From positions 1-64,000 of the forward strand of contig NZ_SSXE01000079.1 of NCBI RefSeq assembly GCF_021699195.1: a DNA stretch of 64,000 bases, given 5' to 3'. Below are positions 8,451-17,013 of this stretch, piece by piece. How positions within the stretch are numbered: the stretch's first letter is position 1; each line of letters opens with the position of its first letter. The stretch is from Nonomuraea sp. MG754425 (GTDB taxonomy: Bacteria; Actinomycetota; Actinomycetes; Streptosporangiales; Streptosporangiaceae). Under the pieces are notes generated by a model. The model worked only from the letters and a program-made list of their open reading frames with translations. It did not search any database and was not told the origin of the DNA. The translations under genes and the position numbers were made by a program.

Positions 8451-9094
8451 TCCGCGTCCTGATCGTCGATGACGAGGCACTGGTCAGGTCGGGCCTGCGG
8501 ATGATCCTGGAGGCCGCCGGCGACGTCGTGATCGTGGGCGAGGCGTCCGACGGCGACGCGGCCGTGACCGCCGTGGCCCGGCTCAGGCCGCAGGTCGTCC
8601 TGATGGACGTACGCATGCCGGGCACCGACGGCCTGACCGCCGCCGCCCGCATCCTGGCCGCTCCCGGCGCGCCGAAGCTGATCATGCTGACCACGTTCGA
8701 CCTGGACGAGTACATCCACGAGGCGCTCCGGCTGGGCGCCGTCGGCTTCCTGCTCAAGGACACCCCGCCGCGCGACCTGGCCGCCGCCGTCCGCACGGTC
8801 GCGGCCGGCCAGGCCATGCTCTCCCCCACCGTCACCAAACGACTGATCAGCTCATTCGTCGACAAGACGCCCTCCCGCGCCGAGTCCGCCCGCAAACGGC
8901 TCGCCGCGCTGACCGCCAGGGAGGAGGACGTGGTCAGGGCGGTGGCCCGCGGCCTGTCGAACGCCGAGATCGGCCGGGAACTCCGTCTGACCGAGGCGAC
9001 GGTGAAAGCGCACGTCAGCCGGGTCCTGACCAAGCTCGGCCTGGCCAACCGCGTCCAGGCGGCCATCCTCGTCCACGACGCCGACCTCGGCTGA
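8447..9094 (+). CDS. LuxR/NarL-family response regulator
   Basis: 215 residues. The receiver domain has acidic pocket Asp8/Asp9, phospho-site Asp54 (VVLMDVRMPG) and Lys104 (GFLLKD). The C-terminal LuxR helix-turn-helix reads LTAREEDVVRAVARGLSNAE followed by TEATVKAHVSRVLTKLGL. It is translationally coupled to the kinase through a 4-bp overlap, so the two form a pair. The divergent secreted hydrolase is the nearest candidate target; this is inferred from position only. Confidence 0.94.
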   Translation: MIRVLIVDDEALVRSGLRMILEAAGDVVIVGEASDGDAAVTAVARLRPQVVLMDVRMPGTDGLTAAARILAAPGAPKLIMLTTFDLDEYIHEALRLGAVGFLLKDTPPRDLAAAVRTVAAGQAMLSPTVTKRLISSFVDKTPSRAESARKRLAALTAREEDVVRAVARGLSNAEIGRELRLTEATVKAHVSRVLTKLGLANRVQAAILVHDADLG

Positions 9095-9102
9095 CCACCG
9101 AA

Positions 9103-9120
9103 ACACGGCCCGTGTCCTTT
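9103..9120 (+). terminator. short hairpin with T-run after the response regulator
   Basis: ACACG and CGTGT pair around GCC, followed by CCTTTT, nine bases after the stop. The stem is short, so it may be weak, but the T-run is notable in this GC-rich region. Confidence 0.4.
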
Positions 9121-9213
9121 TCCGGCCACCGCCTCCAGTCGCACCCTCATCCTCTTCGCCGGGCCCACGGAAGCTGAGCGTGCGCGGCCGACCCCACCCG
9201 GGATGCCGGCGGT

Positions 9214-9633
9214 GTGATCTACAGTTTCCAGGTCGGCGGTCTCGGCTGCGTGGTGATCAGCCACGGTCAGCCGAAACCGCCCTGGGAGCCGCCGCTGGCC
9301 GAGTTCTTCAACCCCCGAGTCCGGCGTGCCGGGCGAGGAGTTGTGCGCCGCGACCTGCGGCAGGTCGTCGCTCACCCTCGGCTACAACTGCCTGTGCGTA
9401 CGCACCCCCGACGGCCTGGCCCTGCTCGACACCGGCTCAGGCCGGCGGTTCCGCGGCTACGGGCCGCAGATCGAGCCCCTGGTCGGGCGCGCCAGGCGAT
9501 CGGCCGCCGCCGGCTGCTGACCTGGGCGGCCGACGAGAACCTCCTCGTCCACGCCTACCACCTGCCGTTTCCCGGCCCGGGCACGGTCAGGCGCGACGGT
9601 GCGGCGTTCACCTGGATCCCTCTCCCGAGCTGA
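9214..9633 (+). pseudogene. MBL-fold metallohydrolase remnant
   Basis: Three pieces of one metallo-beta-lactamase-fold protein lie in two alternating frames. They are VIYSFQVGGLGCVVISHGQP (from 9214), then CGRSSLTLGYNCLCVRTPDG plus LALLDTGSG (in the 9326 frame), then TWAADENLLVHAYHLPFPG (back in the first frame, stop at 9633). The family runs about 250-290 residues. The stretch that should carry the HxHxDH zinc motif, about 150 residues, is missing. With two frame changes and a deletion it cannot give a working enzyme. The rest of 9121-9732 shows nothing else. Confidence 0.75.
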
Positions 9634-9732
9634 GCGGACACGCGTGATCGCGGGCGGGCGAGGATGGGGCGGCTGCGATCTGCGAGTGGTGAGCCCCCGA
9701 CGGGCGGGCGGATCACCACGCGGGCACGCCCA

Positions 9733-10626
9733 TCAGATCGTGAGCAGGCGGGCGAACTCGGCGACGCGGGTGGGGCGGACGGCCGGGTAGCGGTCGTTGT
9801 CGAGCGGGTCGAGTCTGGCCTTTCCGCTGACCATGCCCCAGGTGTACTGGAGGGCGACGTACTCGCCCGGGTGGGTGGCCCCGACCCGGCGGCGGTCGAT
9901 CTCGGCGGCCAGGTCCTCGACGTCACCGCGCTGCTTCAGGTGGAGCCGGCGGCCGGTGCCGTGCTCCAGCGCGGCGTGGAACTCCTTCATCGTCAGCACG
10001 TCGCCGGCCACGCGGACCGGCCGGCCCGCGGAGTCCGGGTCCAGTGCCACGGCCACGGTGTAGGCGGCGGTGTCGGCCACGGTGGTGAAGTCGCAGGGCT
10101 GTTCGCCGTCGCCCCAATAGCTGAACGTGCCGGCGTCCCAGTCCACGATCTCCAGGAACGGTGCGGTCATGACGTCGGTGAAGGCGCCGTTGAGCACCGA
10201 CGTCACGGCGACGCGGCTGCCGGAGAAGGCGTCGTGCGCGGCACGGCGGTGGTCGAGGAAGACGTTGTCGCCCGGGTCCAGCCGGAACAGGTCGATGGCG
10301 AAGTCCGAGGGGATCAGCCGCGGTACCCCGGCCTTCTCGGCCGCCCGCAGCAGGTTGGCCTGACCCTGGACGATCACGTTCTCAGCGCCTTGGACGGCCG
10401 AGATGACCACCGCCGCGCCTGCCATCGCCCGCGCCAGGCGCTCAGCCGGATCGTCCAGCGTGCCTTCGACGATCTCCACGCCCTGCTCGGCCAGCGCTCG
10501 TACCTTCTCGTCCCGGCCGTTGGCGGGGCGGACCAGTGCACGCACCCGCGCCCGTTCGCGTCGCAATCTCATCGCGATCTGGCTGCCCAGGTTGCCGGTC
10601 GCGCCCGCAAGGAAGACATCGGTCAT
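9733..10626 (-). CDS. NmrA-like NAD(P)-binding protein (atypical SDR)
   Basis: 297 residues. The N-terminal nucleotide motif is DVFLAGATGNLGSQIAMRL (GxxGxxG), followed by RALVRPANGR, VEGTLDDPAE and VISAVQGAENVI, and an isoflavone-reductase-like C-terminal half (TSVLNGAFTDVMTAPF). Such proteins are NADPH oxidoreductases or redox-sensing regulators. ATG 10626 follows GGAGAACGACAC. The gene diverges from a MerR regulator, and its promoter has the over-long spacer typical of MerR control, so oxidative or electrophile induction is plausible. Confidence 0.87.
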   Translation of the reverse strand: MTDVFLAGATGNLGSQIAMRLRRERARVRALVRPANGRDEKVRALAEQGVEIVEGTLDDPAERLARAMAGAAVVISAVQGAENVIVQGQANLLRAAEKAGVPRLIPSDFAIDLFRLDPGDNVFLDHRRAAHDAFSGSRVAVTSVLNGAFTDVMTAPFLEIVDWDAGTFSYWGDGEQPCDFTTVADTAAYTVAVALDPDSAGRPVRVAGDVLTMKEFHAALEHGTGRRLHLKQRGDVEDLAAEIDRRRVGATHPGEYVALQYTWGMVSGKARLDPLDNDRYPAVRPTRVAEFARLLTI

Positions 10627-10671
10627 GTGTCGTTCTCCGCATTCCATTTCGAATCGGGTTCCTCCACGGCG

Positions 10672-10703
10672 ACCGTAAGGCTTGTAACCTGTTACAAGGT
10701 CAA
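10672..10703 (-). promoter_or_regulatory. MerR-controlled promoter with 20-bp spacer and palindrome
   Basis: Read leftward, TTGACC (10698-10703) and TACGGT (10672-10677) are separated by 20 bp instead of 17. The dyad CTTGTAAC/GTTACAAG (10681-10698) fills the spacer. MerR activators bind exactly such dyads and twist the DNA to realign the boxes. The promoter drives the NmrA-like gene; the MerR gene lies on the other side. Confidence 0.75.
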
Positions 10704-10722
10704 GAGGCTGGAGGCGGCTGGC

Positions 10723-11154
10723 ATGCGGATCGGGGAGTTGGCCGAGCGGACCGGAGTCGACCAGCAGTTGCTGCGCTATTACGAGAAGCAGGGGCTGCTG
10801 GAGCCGGAGCGGGCGGCCAACGGCTATCGCGAGTACGCCGACAGGGACATCGTCGTCGTGCGGCGCATCCGCGCGTTGCTGGCGGCGGGGCTGTCCACGG
10901 CCGCGATCGCCGAGTTGGGCACGTGCGTCCGCGATGAGCCCCCCACTCCCGCCTGTGCCAAGGCGCTCCAGCAGTTGCGTGACGAGCGTGGCCGGGTCGA
11001 CCGGCTCATCGGCAGGCTGCTTGCCTCCCGGGCCGCGCTGGACGCGGTCATCGAGCGCGGCGACGACCATCCGCACCCCCGGTCCGCGGCCACCAGGGCA
11101 ACCGGACGCCCTCCCACCGGGCACGCGCAGGATCAGCTCGGCGCACACCCCTGA
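10723..11154 (+). CDS. MerR family transcriptional regulator
   Basis: 143 residues. The N-terminal MerR winged helix reads MRIGELAERTGVDQQLLRYY, then EKQGLLEPERAANGYREY, followed by the dimer coiled coil LQQLRDERGRVDRLIGRLLA. A single cysteine pair (TCVRDEPPTPAC) lies before the coil. This is not a clear metal site, so a redox or drug signal is as likely as a metal. ATG 10723 follows GGAGG. It should control the divergent NmrA-like gene through the dyad at 10681-10698. Confidence 0.9.
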   Translation: MRIGELAERTGVDQQLLRYYEKQGLLEPERAANGYREYADRDIVVVRRIRALLAAGLSTAAIAELGTCVRDEPPTPACAKALQQLRDERGRVDRLIGRLLASRAALDAVIERGDDHPHPRSAATRATGRPPTGHAQDQLGAHP

Positions 11155-11195
11155 ACGCCGCCGGTGCGGAGCCGGGTACGAGCAGATGGCAGGGA

Positions 11196-11592
11196 TCAAG
11201 GGAAGCTGATCACGACCTTGGCGAAGGGGCCGCGTTCGAGGTGGGCGAGGGCGGCGGGGAGGTCGGGCAGGGCATACTCGGCCGCGATCACCGGGCCCAG
11301 GGCGAGATGTGGCCGCCGACCGCTGCCGCCTCGATCGAGCGAGCGAGGTGGTGCGCGCCGATGGTCTCCAGGATGTGGTCGGCCCCTCGGTCGTGGGTGG
11401 CTTCGTAGCCGGCCTCGATCCGGTCCCGGGTCGTCCGGTTGATCAGATGGGCGGCGCCCAGGCCCTTGGCTCGGGGCGAGTTTGGCGTCGTCGCCGGAGA
11501 CCACGATGACCTCGGCGCCGTGGGCTGCGGCGAGTTGCAGGCCGAAGAGGGAGACCCCGCCCGTGCCCAGCACGACCACCGTCTGGCCCCGT
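11196..11592 (-). pseudogene. zinc-type alcohol dehydrogenase C-terminal remnant
   Basis: The reading begins abruptly at RGQTVVVLGTGGVSLFGLQL, the NAD(P) Rossmann motif of medium-chain dehydrogenases. It shifts frame to KGLGAAHLINRTTRDRIEAG plus HILETIGAHHLARSIEAAAV. It shifts again to the true C-terminus LPDLPAALAHLERGPFAKVV, ending at 11196. The whole catalytic N-terminal half is absent, and some 40-50 residues before the last piece are also missing. It is a dead fragment joined directly to a nucleotidyltransferase fragment. Confidence 0.75.
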
Positions 11593-11639
11593 GTGCACCC
11601 GGCCCTGCTCGACCCTCCGCGGGGCTCGTGGGCGTCGGC

Positions 11640-11856
11640 TGTTCGTGCTCGCCTGCGCTGAGACGTCGAGGTGTGCGTCGTCCACGAGGACGAGCAGGTC
11701 GATGTCGCTCCAGTCGTCGGCTCGGCCCTCGCCGAGAGAGCCGATCAGGCCGGCGCCGACCACCTGCGGGTCGGCGTGGAGGGCGGCGGCCACGGCGCTG
11801 AGCCAGCGGGACCGGATGCCGGCCAGGCGCGGGGCGGGCGGTCCACTGGCGCTCAT
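11640..11856 (-). pseudogene. nucleotidyltransferase N-terminal remnant
   Basis: From ATG 11856 the frame reads RWLSAVAAALHADPQVVGAG, LIGSLGEGRADDWSDIDLLV and LVDDAHLDVSAQ. This is the N-terminal half of an NTP_transferase_2 domain (GS...DxD motif), as in aminoglycoside nucleotidyltransferase-like or kanamycin-type proteins. Homology stops near 11640 and is followed within about 50 bases by the dehydrogenase fragment, so the 3' two thirds are missing. No clear ribosome binding site was seen. Confidence 0.6.
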
Positions 11857-11979
11857 CGGAGCGATGATTGCCCGGCGGAGGCCGGGACGCAACCGGATTA
11901 CCCGGCGGCGGCCACCTTGGTGACAGGCGTCCGCGGCCGGGCGCGCTGATGCCGCGCCGGTTCAGCACGACGACCCGGC

Positions 11980-12020
11980 CGGCTCGTCCTCGGGTTCGGC
12001 GGGGAAGCGGGGACGAGCCG
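11980..12020 (-). terminator. hairpin downstream of the ABC exporter
   Basis: CGGCTCGTCC (11980-11989) and GGACGAGCCG (12011-12020) are perfect 10-bp inverted arms around 21 bases. The structure starts 43 bases after the exporter stop. There is no T-run. It probably ends the exporter transcript. Confidence 0.5.
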
Positions 12021-12062
12021 GGTGCGGGGGTCAGGGTGGCCGGCGGTCCTGGGGCGTCGGTG

Positions 12063-13832
12063 TCATACGAGGCCGGCCTGGGTGAGGTGGAGTTGGGCGT
12101 AGCGGCCGTCGGCCGTCAGCAGGGCGTCGTGGGTGCCCTGCTCGACGATCCGGCCGCGGTCGAGGACGACGATCAGGTCGGCCTGGCGGACCGTGGACAG
12201 CCGGTGCGCGACGACGAGGGTCGTCCGGCCGCGCATGAGACGGGCGAGCGCCTCCTTGACGAGTTCCTCGGACTCCGAGTCCAGCGCCGACGTGGCCTCG
12301 TCCAGCAGCAGGATCCGCGGGTCGCGGACGAGCGCGCGGGCGATCGCGAGCCGTTGCCGCTGCCCGCCGGACAGGCGGGCGCCGCGCTCGCCCACGACGG
12401 TGTCCCAGCCGTGCGGCTGGTCCTGGACGAACGACCACGCGTTCGCGTCGCGCAGCGCCTCGGCGATCCGCTCGTCGGAGACCTCCGGCAGCCCGTACGC
12501 GATGTTCTCGCGGATCGTCCCCTCGAACAGCACCGACTCCTGCGGCACGACCGAGACGAAACGGCGGGCGGTGCGCAGGTCGAGTTCCTGGATGTCGGCG
12601 CCGTCGAGCAGGATGCGTCCGCCGGTCGGGCGCAGGAAGCCGAGCACCAGGTTGAGCAGGGTCGACTTGCCCGAGCCGGACGAGCCGACGAACGCGACGG
12701 TCGCGCCCGTGGGGATGTCGAGGTCGATGGCGTGCAGGGCGTCCTCGTCCGCCCCGGTGTAGCGGTACGACATGCGTTCGAGCCGGATCGCGCCGTCCAC
12801 GGCGTGCACATCCCGCTTGCCCTCGTTCTGTTCGAGGTCCGGCTCCTGGGTGACCTCGGCGACCGAGCGGATCGACTCCAGGCCGCGCGCGGCGACCGGG
12901 ATGAGCATGAGCAACTGGGTGAGCCCCTGGGTCAGGAGTGCGAAGTAGCTCGACAGCAGCACCACCTCGCCGGCGGTGATCGGCAGCATGCCGGTGAGGG
13001 AGAACACCGCGGCCAGCACCAGGCAGCCGACGCCCAGCAGTTGCATCGTCACCCATGACAGGGAGGCGACGTGCCCGTTGAGCATGTCCAGGTGCAGGCC
13101 GGCCCGGCGGACGCCGTCGGCCCCGTAGGCGACGCGGGTGACCGCAGTCTGCTCGAGGCCGTGCGCGCGGGTGACGGGGATCAGGGACGCCATCTCGCCG
13201 ACGCGGGTGGCGAGCCCCTCCATCTCGCGGCGCAGTTCTTCGTTGCGGCGGCGCGAACGGCGGCCGAGCGCGGTGCGCAGCACGAGCGCGATCGGGACGG
13301 TGAGCGCGTACACGGGAAGGAACTGCGGCACGGCGATCGCGGTCATCGAGATCGCGCCGATGAGGACCATGGTGGCCGACAGCAGCGGGTGGGTCACCTG
13401 CTGGAGCATCTGCTCCACGTTCTCGACGTCGCGGACGAGCTTGGTCTGGACGATCGACGAGCTGACCCGCGTGTGGTAGCCGATCGACAGGGTCTGCAAC
13501 CGCGTGGCGAGGGCGTTGCGCAGGTCGGCGCCGATGTCGCGGACGACCGTCATGAAGTTGCGCGTGTAGAGGAGGTGGTTCGGATAGTTCTGCAGCAGCA
13601 GGACGCCCGCGAGCGCGAACCACCACAGCACGGTGGTCACGGAGCCGTGATCGGCGACGACGTCGATGATCGCGGCGGTGATGACCGGCAGGAACCAGAG
13701 CGGGATCTCCTTCAGCGTGAAGGCCAGGATCGCCGCTGACATGCGGCCGGGCCGGCGCGCGACCAGCCGGAGGACGGATCGGGCCGGGCGGGCGCCGTCG
13801 ATTAAGGCAGAGACGGGAGACGATGACTTCAC
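12063..13832 (-). CDS. ABC exporter, fused membrane and ATPase domains
   Basis: A 589-residue half-transporter. The six-helix exporter membrane domain covers about residues 1-310, and the nucleotide-binding domain follows. The latter has Walker A FVGSSGSGKSTLLNLVLGF (near 381-399), the signature RLSGGQRQRLAIARAL (near 487) and Walker B RILLLDEATSALDSES (near 505), then the H-loop VAHRLST. It should homodimerise in the membrane and pump out lipids, peptides or drugs. GTG 13832 is chosen because AAAGGA precedes it, whereas the open frame to 13907 adds a non-conserved tail. No partner half-transporter is nearby. Confidence 0.92.
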   Translation of the reverse strand: MKSSSPVSALIDGARPARSVLRLVARRPGRMSAAILAFTLKEIPLWFLPVITAAIIDVVADHGSVTTVLWWFALAGVLLLQNYPNHLLYTRNFMTVVRDIGADLRNALATRLQTLSIGYHTRVSSSIVQTKLVRDVENVEQMLQQVTHPLLSATMVLIGAISMTAIAVPQFLPVYALTVPIALVLRTALGRRSRRRNEELRREMEGLATRVGEMASLIPVTRAHGLEQTAVTRVAYGADGVRRAGLHLDMLNGHVASLSWVTMQLLGVGCLVLAAVFSLTGMLPITAGEVVLLSSYFALLTQGLTQLLMLIPVAARGLESIRSVAEVTQEPDLEQNEGKRDVHAVDGAIRLERMSYRYTGADEDALHAIDLDIPTGATVAFVGSSGSGKSTLLNLVLGFLRPTGGRILLDGADIQELDLRTARRFVSVVPQESVLFEGTIRENIAYGLPEVSDERIAEALRDANAWSFVQDQPHGWDTVVGERGARLSGGQRQRLAIARALVRDPRILLLDEATSALDSESEELVKEALARLMRGRTTLVVAHRLSTVRQADLIVVLDRGRIVEQGTHDALLTADGRYAQLHLTQAGLV

Positions 13833-13919
13833 CTGCGACGTGTCCTTTCTCGCCGCTGCGAACGGCTGCGGAGTACGACGTAGCGGCGGTGGAACATGCA
13901 ACCACACGCTCCCCCGCTC

Positions 13920-13934
13920 ACCCCGCGCGGGGGG
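13920..13934 (-). terminator. GC palindrome after the WD40 gene
   Basis: ACCCCGCGCGGGGGG immediately follows the WD40 stop codon on its transcribed side. It can pair as CCCC/GGGG around a GCGC centre. It is a likely weak terminator before the exporter gene. Confidence 0.35.
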
Positions 13935-16877
13935 TCAGCCGTCGCATGCCTGCCGGTACTCGGTGCCGGGGACGTAGTGACGCCATTCGTCGGCGGTCAG
14001 CGGCTGTCCGGCGGCGGAGCAGATCTGCTTGACCAGGTCCGCCGGGAAGCCGGCGGCCCGCAGGAACAGCGTGTGGCCGCTCGTCAGGGCGAGCGTGCCG
14101 CCGTCCGGGCTGAAGGCCAGGCCCGAGACGGCGTCGGGGGCGGTGTAGGTGGGGCCGAGTTGCCGTCTGGTGGGCAGGTCCCAGGTGGTGACGCGGCGGA
14201 GTTCGTCGGCGGTGACGAGCACGGTGCCGTCGGGGCTGAAGGCCGCCGCCGTGAGGGCGTCCGCTCCGGTGAGGGCGCCGCCGTCCTGCCGCCCGGCCGC
14301 CGTGTCCCAGATCTGGACGGCCTTCTGGGCGCCGGCCGGCACGCTGACGGCCAGGCGGCCGCCGTCGGCGCTGAGGGCGACGGCGGCGGCCCTGGCGCCG
14401 AAGGGGAACGGTTCGGTGCGGAACCCGCCGGTCCCGGTGTCCCACACCCAGGCGGATTCCGCGCCGCTCGCCGCGAGGGCGTCGCCGTCGGCGCTGAACG
14501 CCATCGCGAGCGGCCGGCCACCGGCCGGGCTCCGGAGGGACGGCTGGAGGCGCTCGCCCGAGGGCAGCCGCCACACGGTGACCTGCCCGCCGTCGTCCGC
14601 TCCCGCCGCCAGCGTGCCGTCCCGGCTCAGGACGACCTGCCGCGTGCCCTCGGAGCCGGGCAGTTCCCGCGAGGTCGCGGCGGCCGGCAGGTCCCAGCGC
14701 GACAGCTTCGTGCCGGCCGTCAGGAGGGTCTTCCCGTCCGGGCCGAGGGCCACGGCGGCGGCCGGGGCGGGCAGCGGGGTCAGCCCGCCGTCCGCGCGCC
14801 AGAGGTAGGCCGTGGCGTTCGCGGTGCCGATGGCCGCGCTCCCGCCGCCCGTGGCCATGGCGACCGAGGTGATCGGGGGGCCGTAGGCGGGGGGTCCGGC
14901 GGGCACGGTCGCCGTGGCGACGGGCAGCGCCGTGGCGACGTCCCACCGTCTGATGGTGGCGTCGGCCGCGCTGGTGAAGAGCGTGCGCCCGTCCGGGCCG
15001 AACTCGACCGCCCACGCGCCTTCCCGATGCGCCTGTACGGGCGGGAGCAGGCGCTCACCGGTCCGCGCGTTCCACAGGTGCAGCCGGCCCGCGTCGTCGG
15101 CCACGGCGAGCGGGCCGCCGCCGGGGCCGAACGCCAGGTCGTGCACGTGCCCGTCGTGCTCGAGGTCGCCGATCAGCTTGCCCGCCGGCAGGTCCCAGAG
15201 GCCGACCAGGGTCGTGACGTCCGCGGCGTCCGAGGCGGCCAGGCGACGGCCGTCGGGGCTGACGGCGAGCCGGCGGATCTCGCGGGTGTTGGGCAGCGGC
15301 CTGCCCGTGGGCCGCCAGGTGGACGCCGTGAACGCCTGGATGGCGCTGTCTCCGCCGACGAGGCTGAGGGCGGCGTACAGCGTGCCGTCGGGGCCGAAGG
15401 TCACGGCGTTGACCGTGGTGCCCGCCACGACGGGGAGTTCCGCCGCCGCCCAGGTGTCCAGGTCGACCAGGTGGACCTTGCGCGCCTGGTCGATCGTGGC
15501 GACCGTCCGCGAGTCGGGGCTGATGGCGAAGGGCAGGACGGGGGCGGCCAGGCCGTCCGCGCACGTGCGCGCGCCGGTGGCGAGCGTCCAGCGGCAGAGG
15601 GAGTCGCCGTGGGCGACCGCCACGAGGACGTCGCCGCGGGGCGCGAAGGCCGCCGACTCGGGAAGGCCGCCGTCGAGGGCGAGGAGTTCGCCGGGCCGGC
15701 CCGTCCGCAGGTCCCACAGGCGGATGCCGCCTTCGACGGAGAAGCCGAGCAGCCGCCCGTCCGGGTGGAGCGCGAGGCCGGCGCGGTAGCCCGCCGGTGC
15801 GATGACCTGCCTGAGGCCGGTGGCCAGCACGGCGCGCATGCCGTACCGGGCTTCCGGGGTCTGGGTGACCGTCCAGGCCGAGGCCGACAGCAGGCCCGCG
15901 ACCGCCGGATCGAGCGGCCTGACGCGGTCGGCCTGCCTGGTCAGCGCGGCGGACAGCTCCGCCGCGGCCTCGCGGGTCCGCAGCACCTGGATGCCCGCGA
16001 AGGCCACGAGGGCGAGGATCGTCGCGACGGCGGCGACGACCCGCGCCAGCGCGCGGCTGTCGTAGCGCCTGGCCCGCCGGGCGGCCGTCCGCCAGGTGTC
16101 GGCGGTGACGACGTGCGCGTCGCCGGCCGCGCGCCTGGCCTCGCTCTCGTCGCACGAGGGGACGATGACCCGGCCCTGACCCGCGGCGTCGAGCTTGCTG
16201 GGGTAACCGCCGACCGTGGTCAGCTCTCCGTGGCCGCCCAGGCCGCCCGTGATGGCGGTGCCCGGCCGGAGCCTGCGCACGCGCAGCCGGCCCAGCGTCG
16301 TGGCGGCGCGGCGGGACTCGTCGAGCAGGACGGCGAAGGCCGCGCCGAGCGAGGCGCCCTGGACGTACGGGATCGGGCCGTCCGCGGCCTCCAGGGACCA
16401 GAGCACGGTGCCGCGGATCTCCCCGGCCCGGCTCTGGGCCCAAGCCTGCTCGACGGACTCGGCGAAGGCCGGGCCGGCGGTGAACAGGCTCATTCTCGCC
16501 GGGTCCGGAACCAGGCCGGGCGGGCCGCCCGGCAGCACCGCCGTCCGGAGGTCCGCGAGCGTGCCGTCCCCCCGGCGCTGGGCGAGCAGGACGCCGATCC
16601 GCTGCTGGAGGTCCGTCTTGCGGTCCGGGTCCGCGAGGCCGGCGAGGACGGTGGCCACGGCGAGCCGGGCCGCCGGGGAGCCGCCGGTCTCGTCGATGAG
16701 GTCGAGGCACCGCTGAAGCCGCTCATCCGGGCCGGGCGCGGGGGCGGTGGAACCGGCGGCGATCGGGGCGCTCCCGGCGCGGGCCGCCCGGTCGATGGCC
16801 GCCGCGACGGCGCCCGCGGCGTCCGGTTCCGAGACGAGGGCGAGGCCGAGCCCGGCCAGGACGCGCAGCGCCTCCAC
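13935..16877 (-). CDS. Lon-like Ser/Lys protease domain - membrane helix - WD40 propeller protein
   Basis: 980 residues from GTG 16877. The frame stays open upstream to 17033, and a CTG at 17027 preceded by AGGTGATC would add 50 residues (LTDGRQLFTTVADLVAGQRA), so the true start is uncertain. Residues 125-265 resemble the Lon proteolytic fold: PYVQGASLGAAFAVLL (Ser176 candidate), then AITGGLGGHGELTTVGGYPS and KLDAAGQGRVIVPSC (Lys228 candidate). A basic stretch (RRARRYDSR) and one helix (ARVVAAVATILALVAFAGIQ) follow. Then come about 12-14 WD-type blades (such as IRLWDLRTGR, LHLWNARTGER, VQIWDTAAGR) and the tail ICSAAGQPLTADEW. Positive-inside logic puts the propellers outside the membrane. It is the last gene of a three-gene operon. 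The protease reading is an inference from motifs. Confidence 0.75.
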   Translation of the reverse strand: MEALRVLAGLGLALVSEPDAAGAVAAAIDRAARAGSAPIAAGSTAPAPGPDERLQRCLDLIDETGGSPAARLAVATVLAGLADPDRKTDLQQRIGVLLAQRRGDGTLADLRTAVLPGGPPGLVPDPARMSLFTAGPAFAESVEQAWAQSRAGEIRGTVLWSLEAADGPIPYVQGASLGAAFAVLLDESRRAATTLGRLRVRRLRPGTAITGGLGGHGELTTVGGYPSKLDAAGQGRVIVPSCDESEARRAAGDAHVVTADTWRTAARRARRYDSRALARVVAAVATILALVAFAGIQVLRTREAAAELSAALTRQADRVRPLDPAVAGLLSASAWTVTQTPEARYGMRAVLATGLRQVIAPAGYRAGLALHPDGRLLGFSVEGGIRLWDLRTGRPGELLALDGGLPESAAFAPRGDVLVAVAHGDSLCRWTLATGARTCADGLAAPVLPFAISPDSRTVATIDQARKVHLVDLDTWAAAELPVVAGTTVNAVTFGPDGTLYAALSLVGGDSAIQAFTASTWRPTGRPLPNTREIRRLAVSPDGRRLAASDAADVTTLVGLWDLPAGKLIGDLEHDGHVHDLAFGPGGGPLAVADDAGRLHLWNARTGERLLPPVQAHREGAWAVEFGPDGRTLFTSAADATIRRWDVATALPVATATVPAGPPAYGPPITSVAMATGGGSAAIGTANATAYLWRADGGLTPLPAPAAAVALGPDGKTLLTAGTKLSRWDLPAAATSRELPGSEGTRQVVLSRDGTLAAGADDGGQVTVWRLPSGERLQPSLRSPAGGRPLAMAFSADGDALAASGAESAWVWDTGTGGFRTEPFPFGARAAAVALSADGGRLAVSVPAGAQKAVQIWDTAAGRQDGGALTGADALTAAAFSPDGTVLVTADELRRVTTWDLPTRRQLGPTYTAPDAVSGLAFSPDGGTLALTSGHTLFLRAAGFPADLVKQICSAAGQPLTADEWRHYVPGTEYRQACDG

Positions 16878-17013
16878 GGAACGGGTGCCCTGCGCGCGGC
16901 GCAGGTCGCCGAGTTCGCGGTGGATCGCGAGTTCGCCCGAGCGCAGCTCGCGTAGCTCGTCCGCCCGCTGCCCGGCGACCAGGTCGGCGACGGTCGTGAA
17001 GAGCTGCCGCCCG

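Noticed and set aside
12031..13905. A second long frame on the same strand as the ABC exporter
   Set aside because: Arg/Pro-rich composition without motifs. The other frame has intact Walker and signature motifs.
13896..16955. A 1019-codon open frame opposite the WD40 gene
   Set aside because: It has no recognisable domain, is extremely Gly/Arg/Ala-rich, and is the usual GC-driven shadow of the real gene, which has clear WD and Lon-like motifs.
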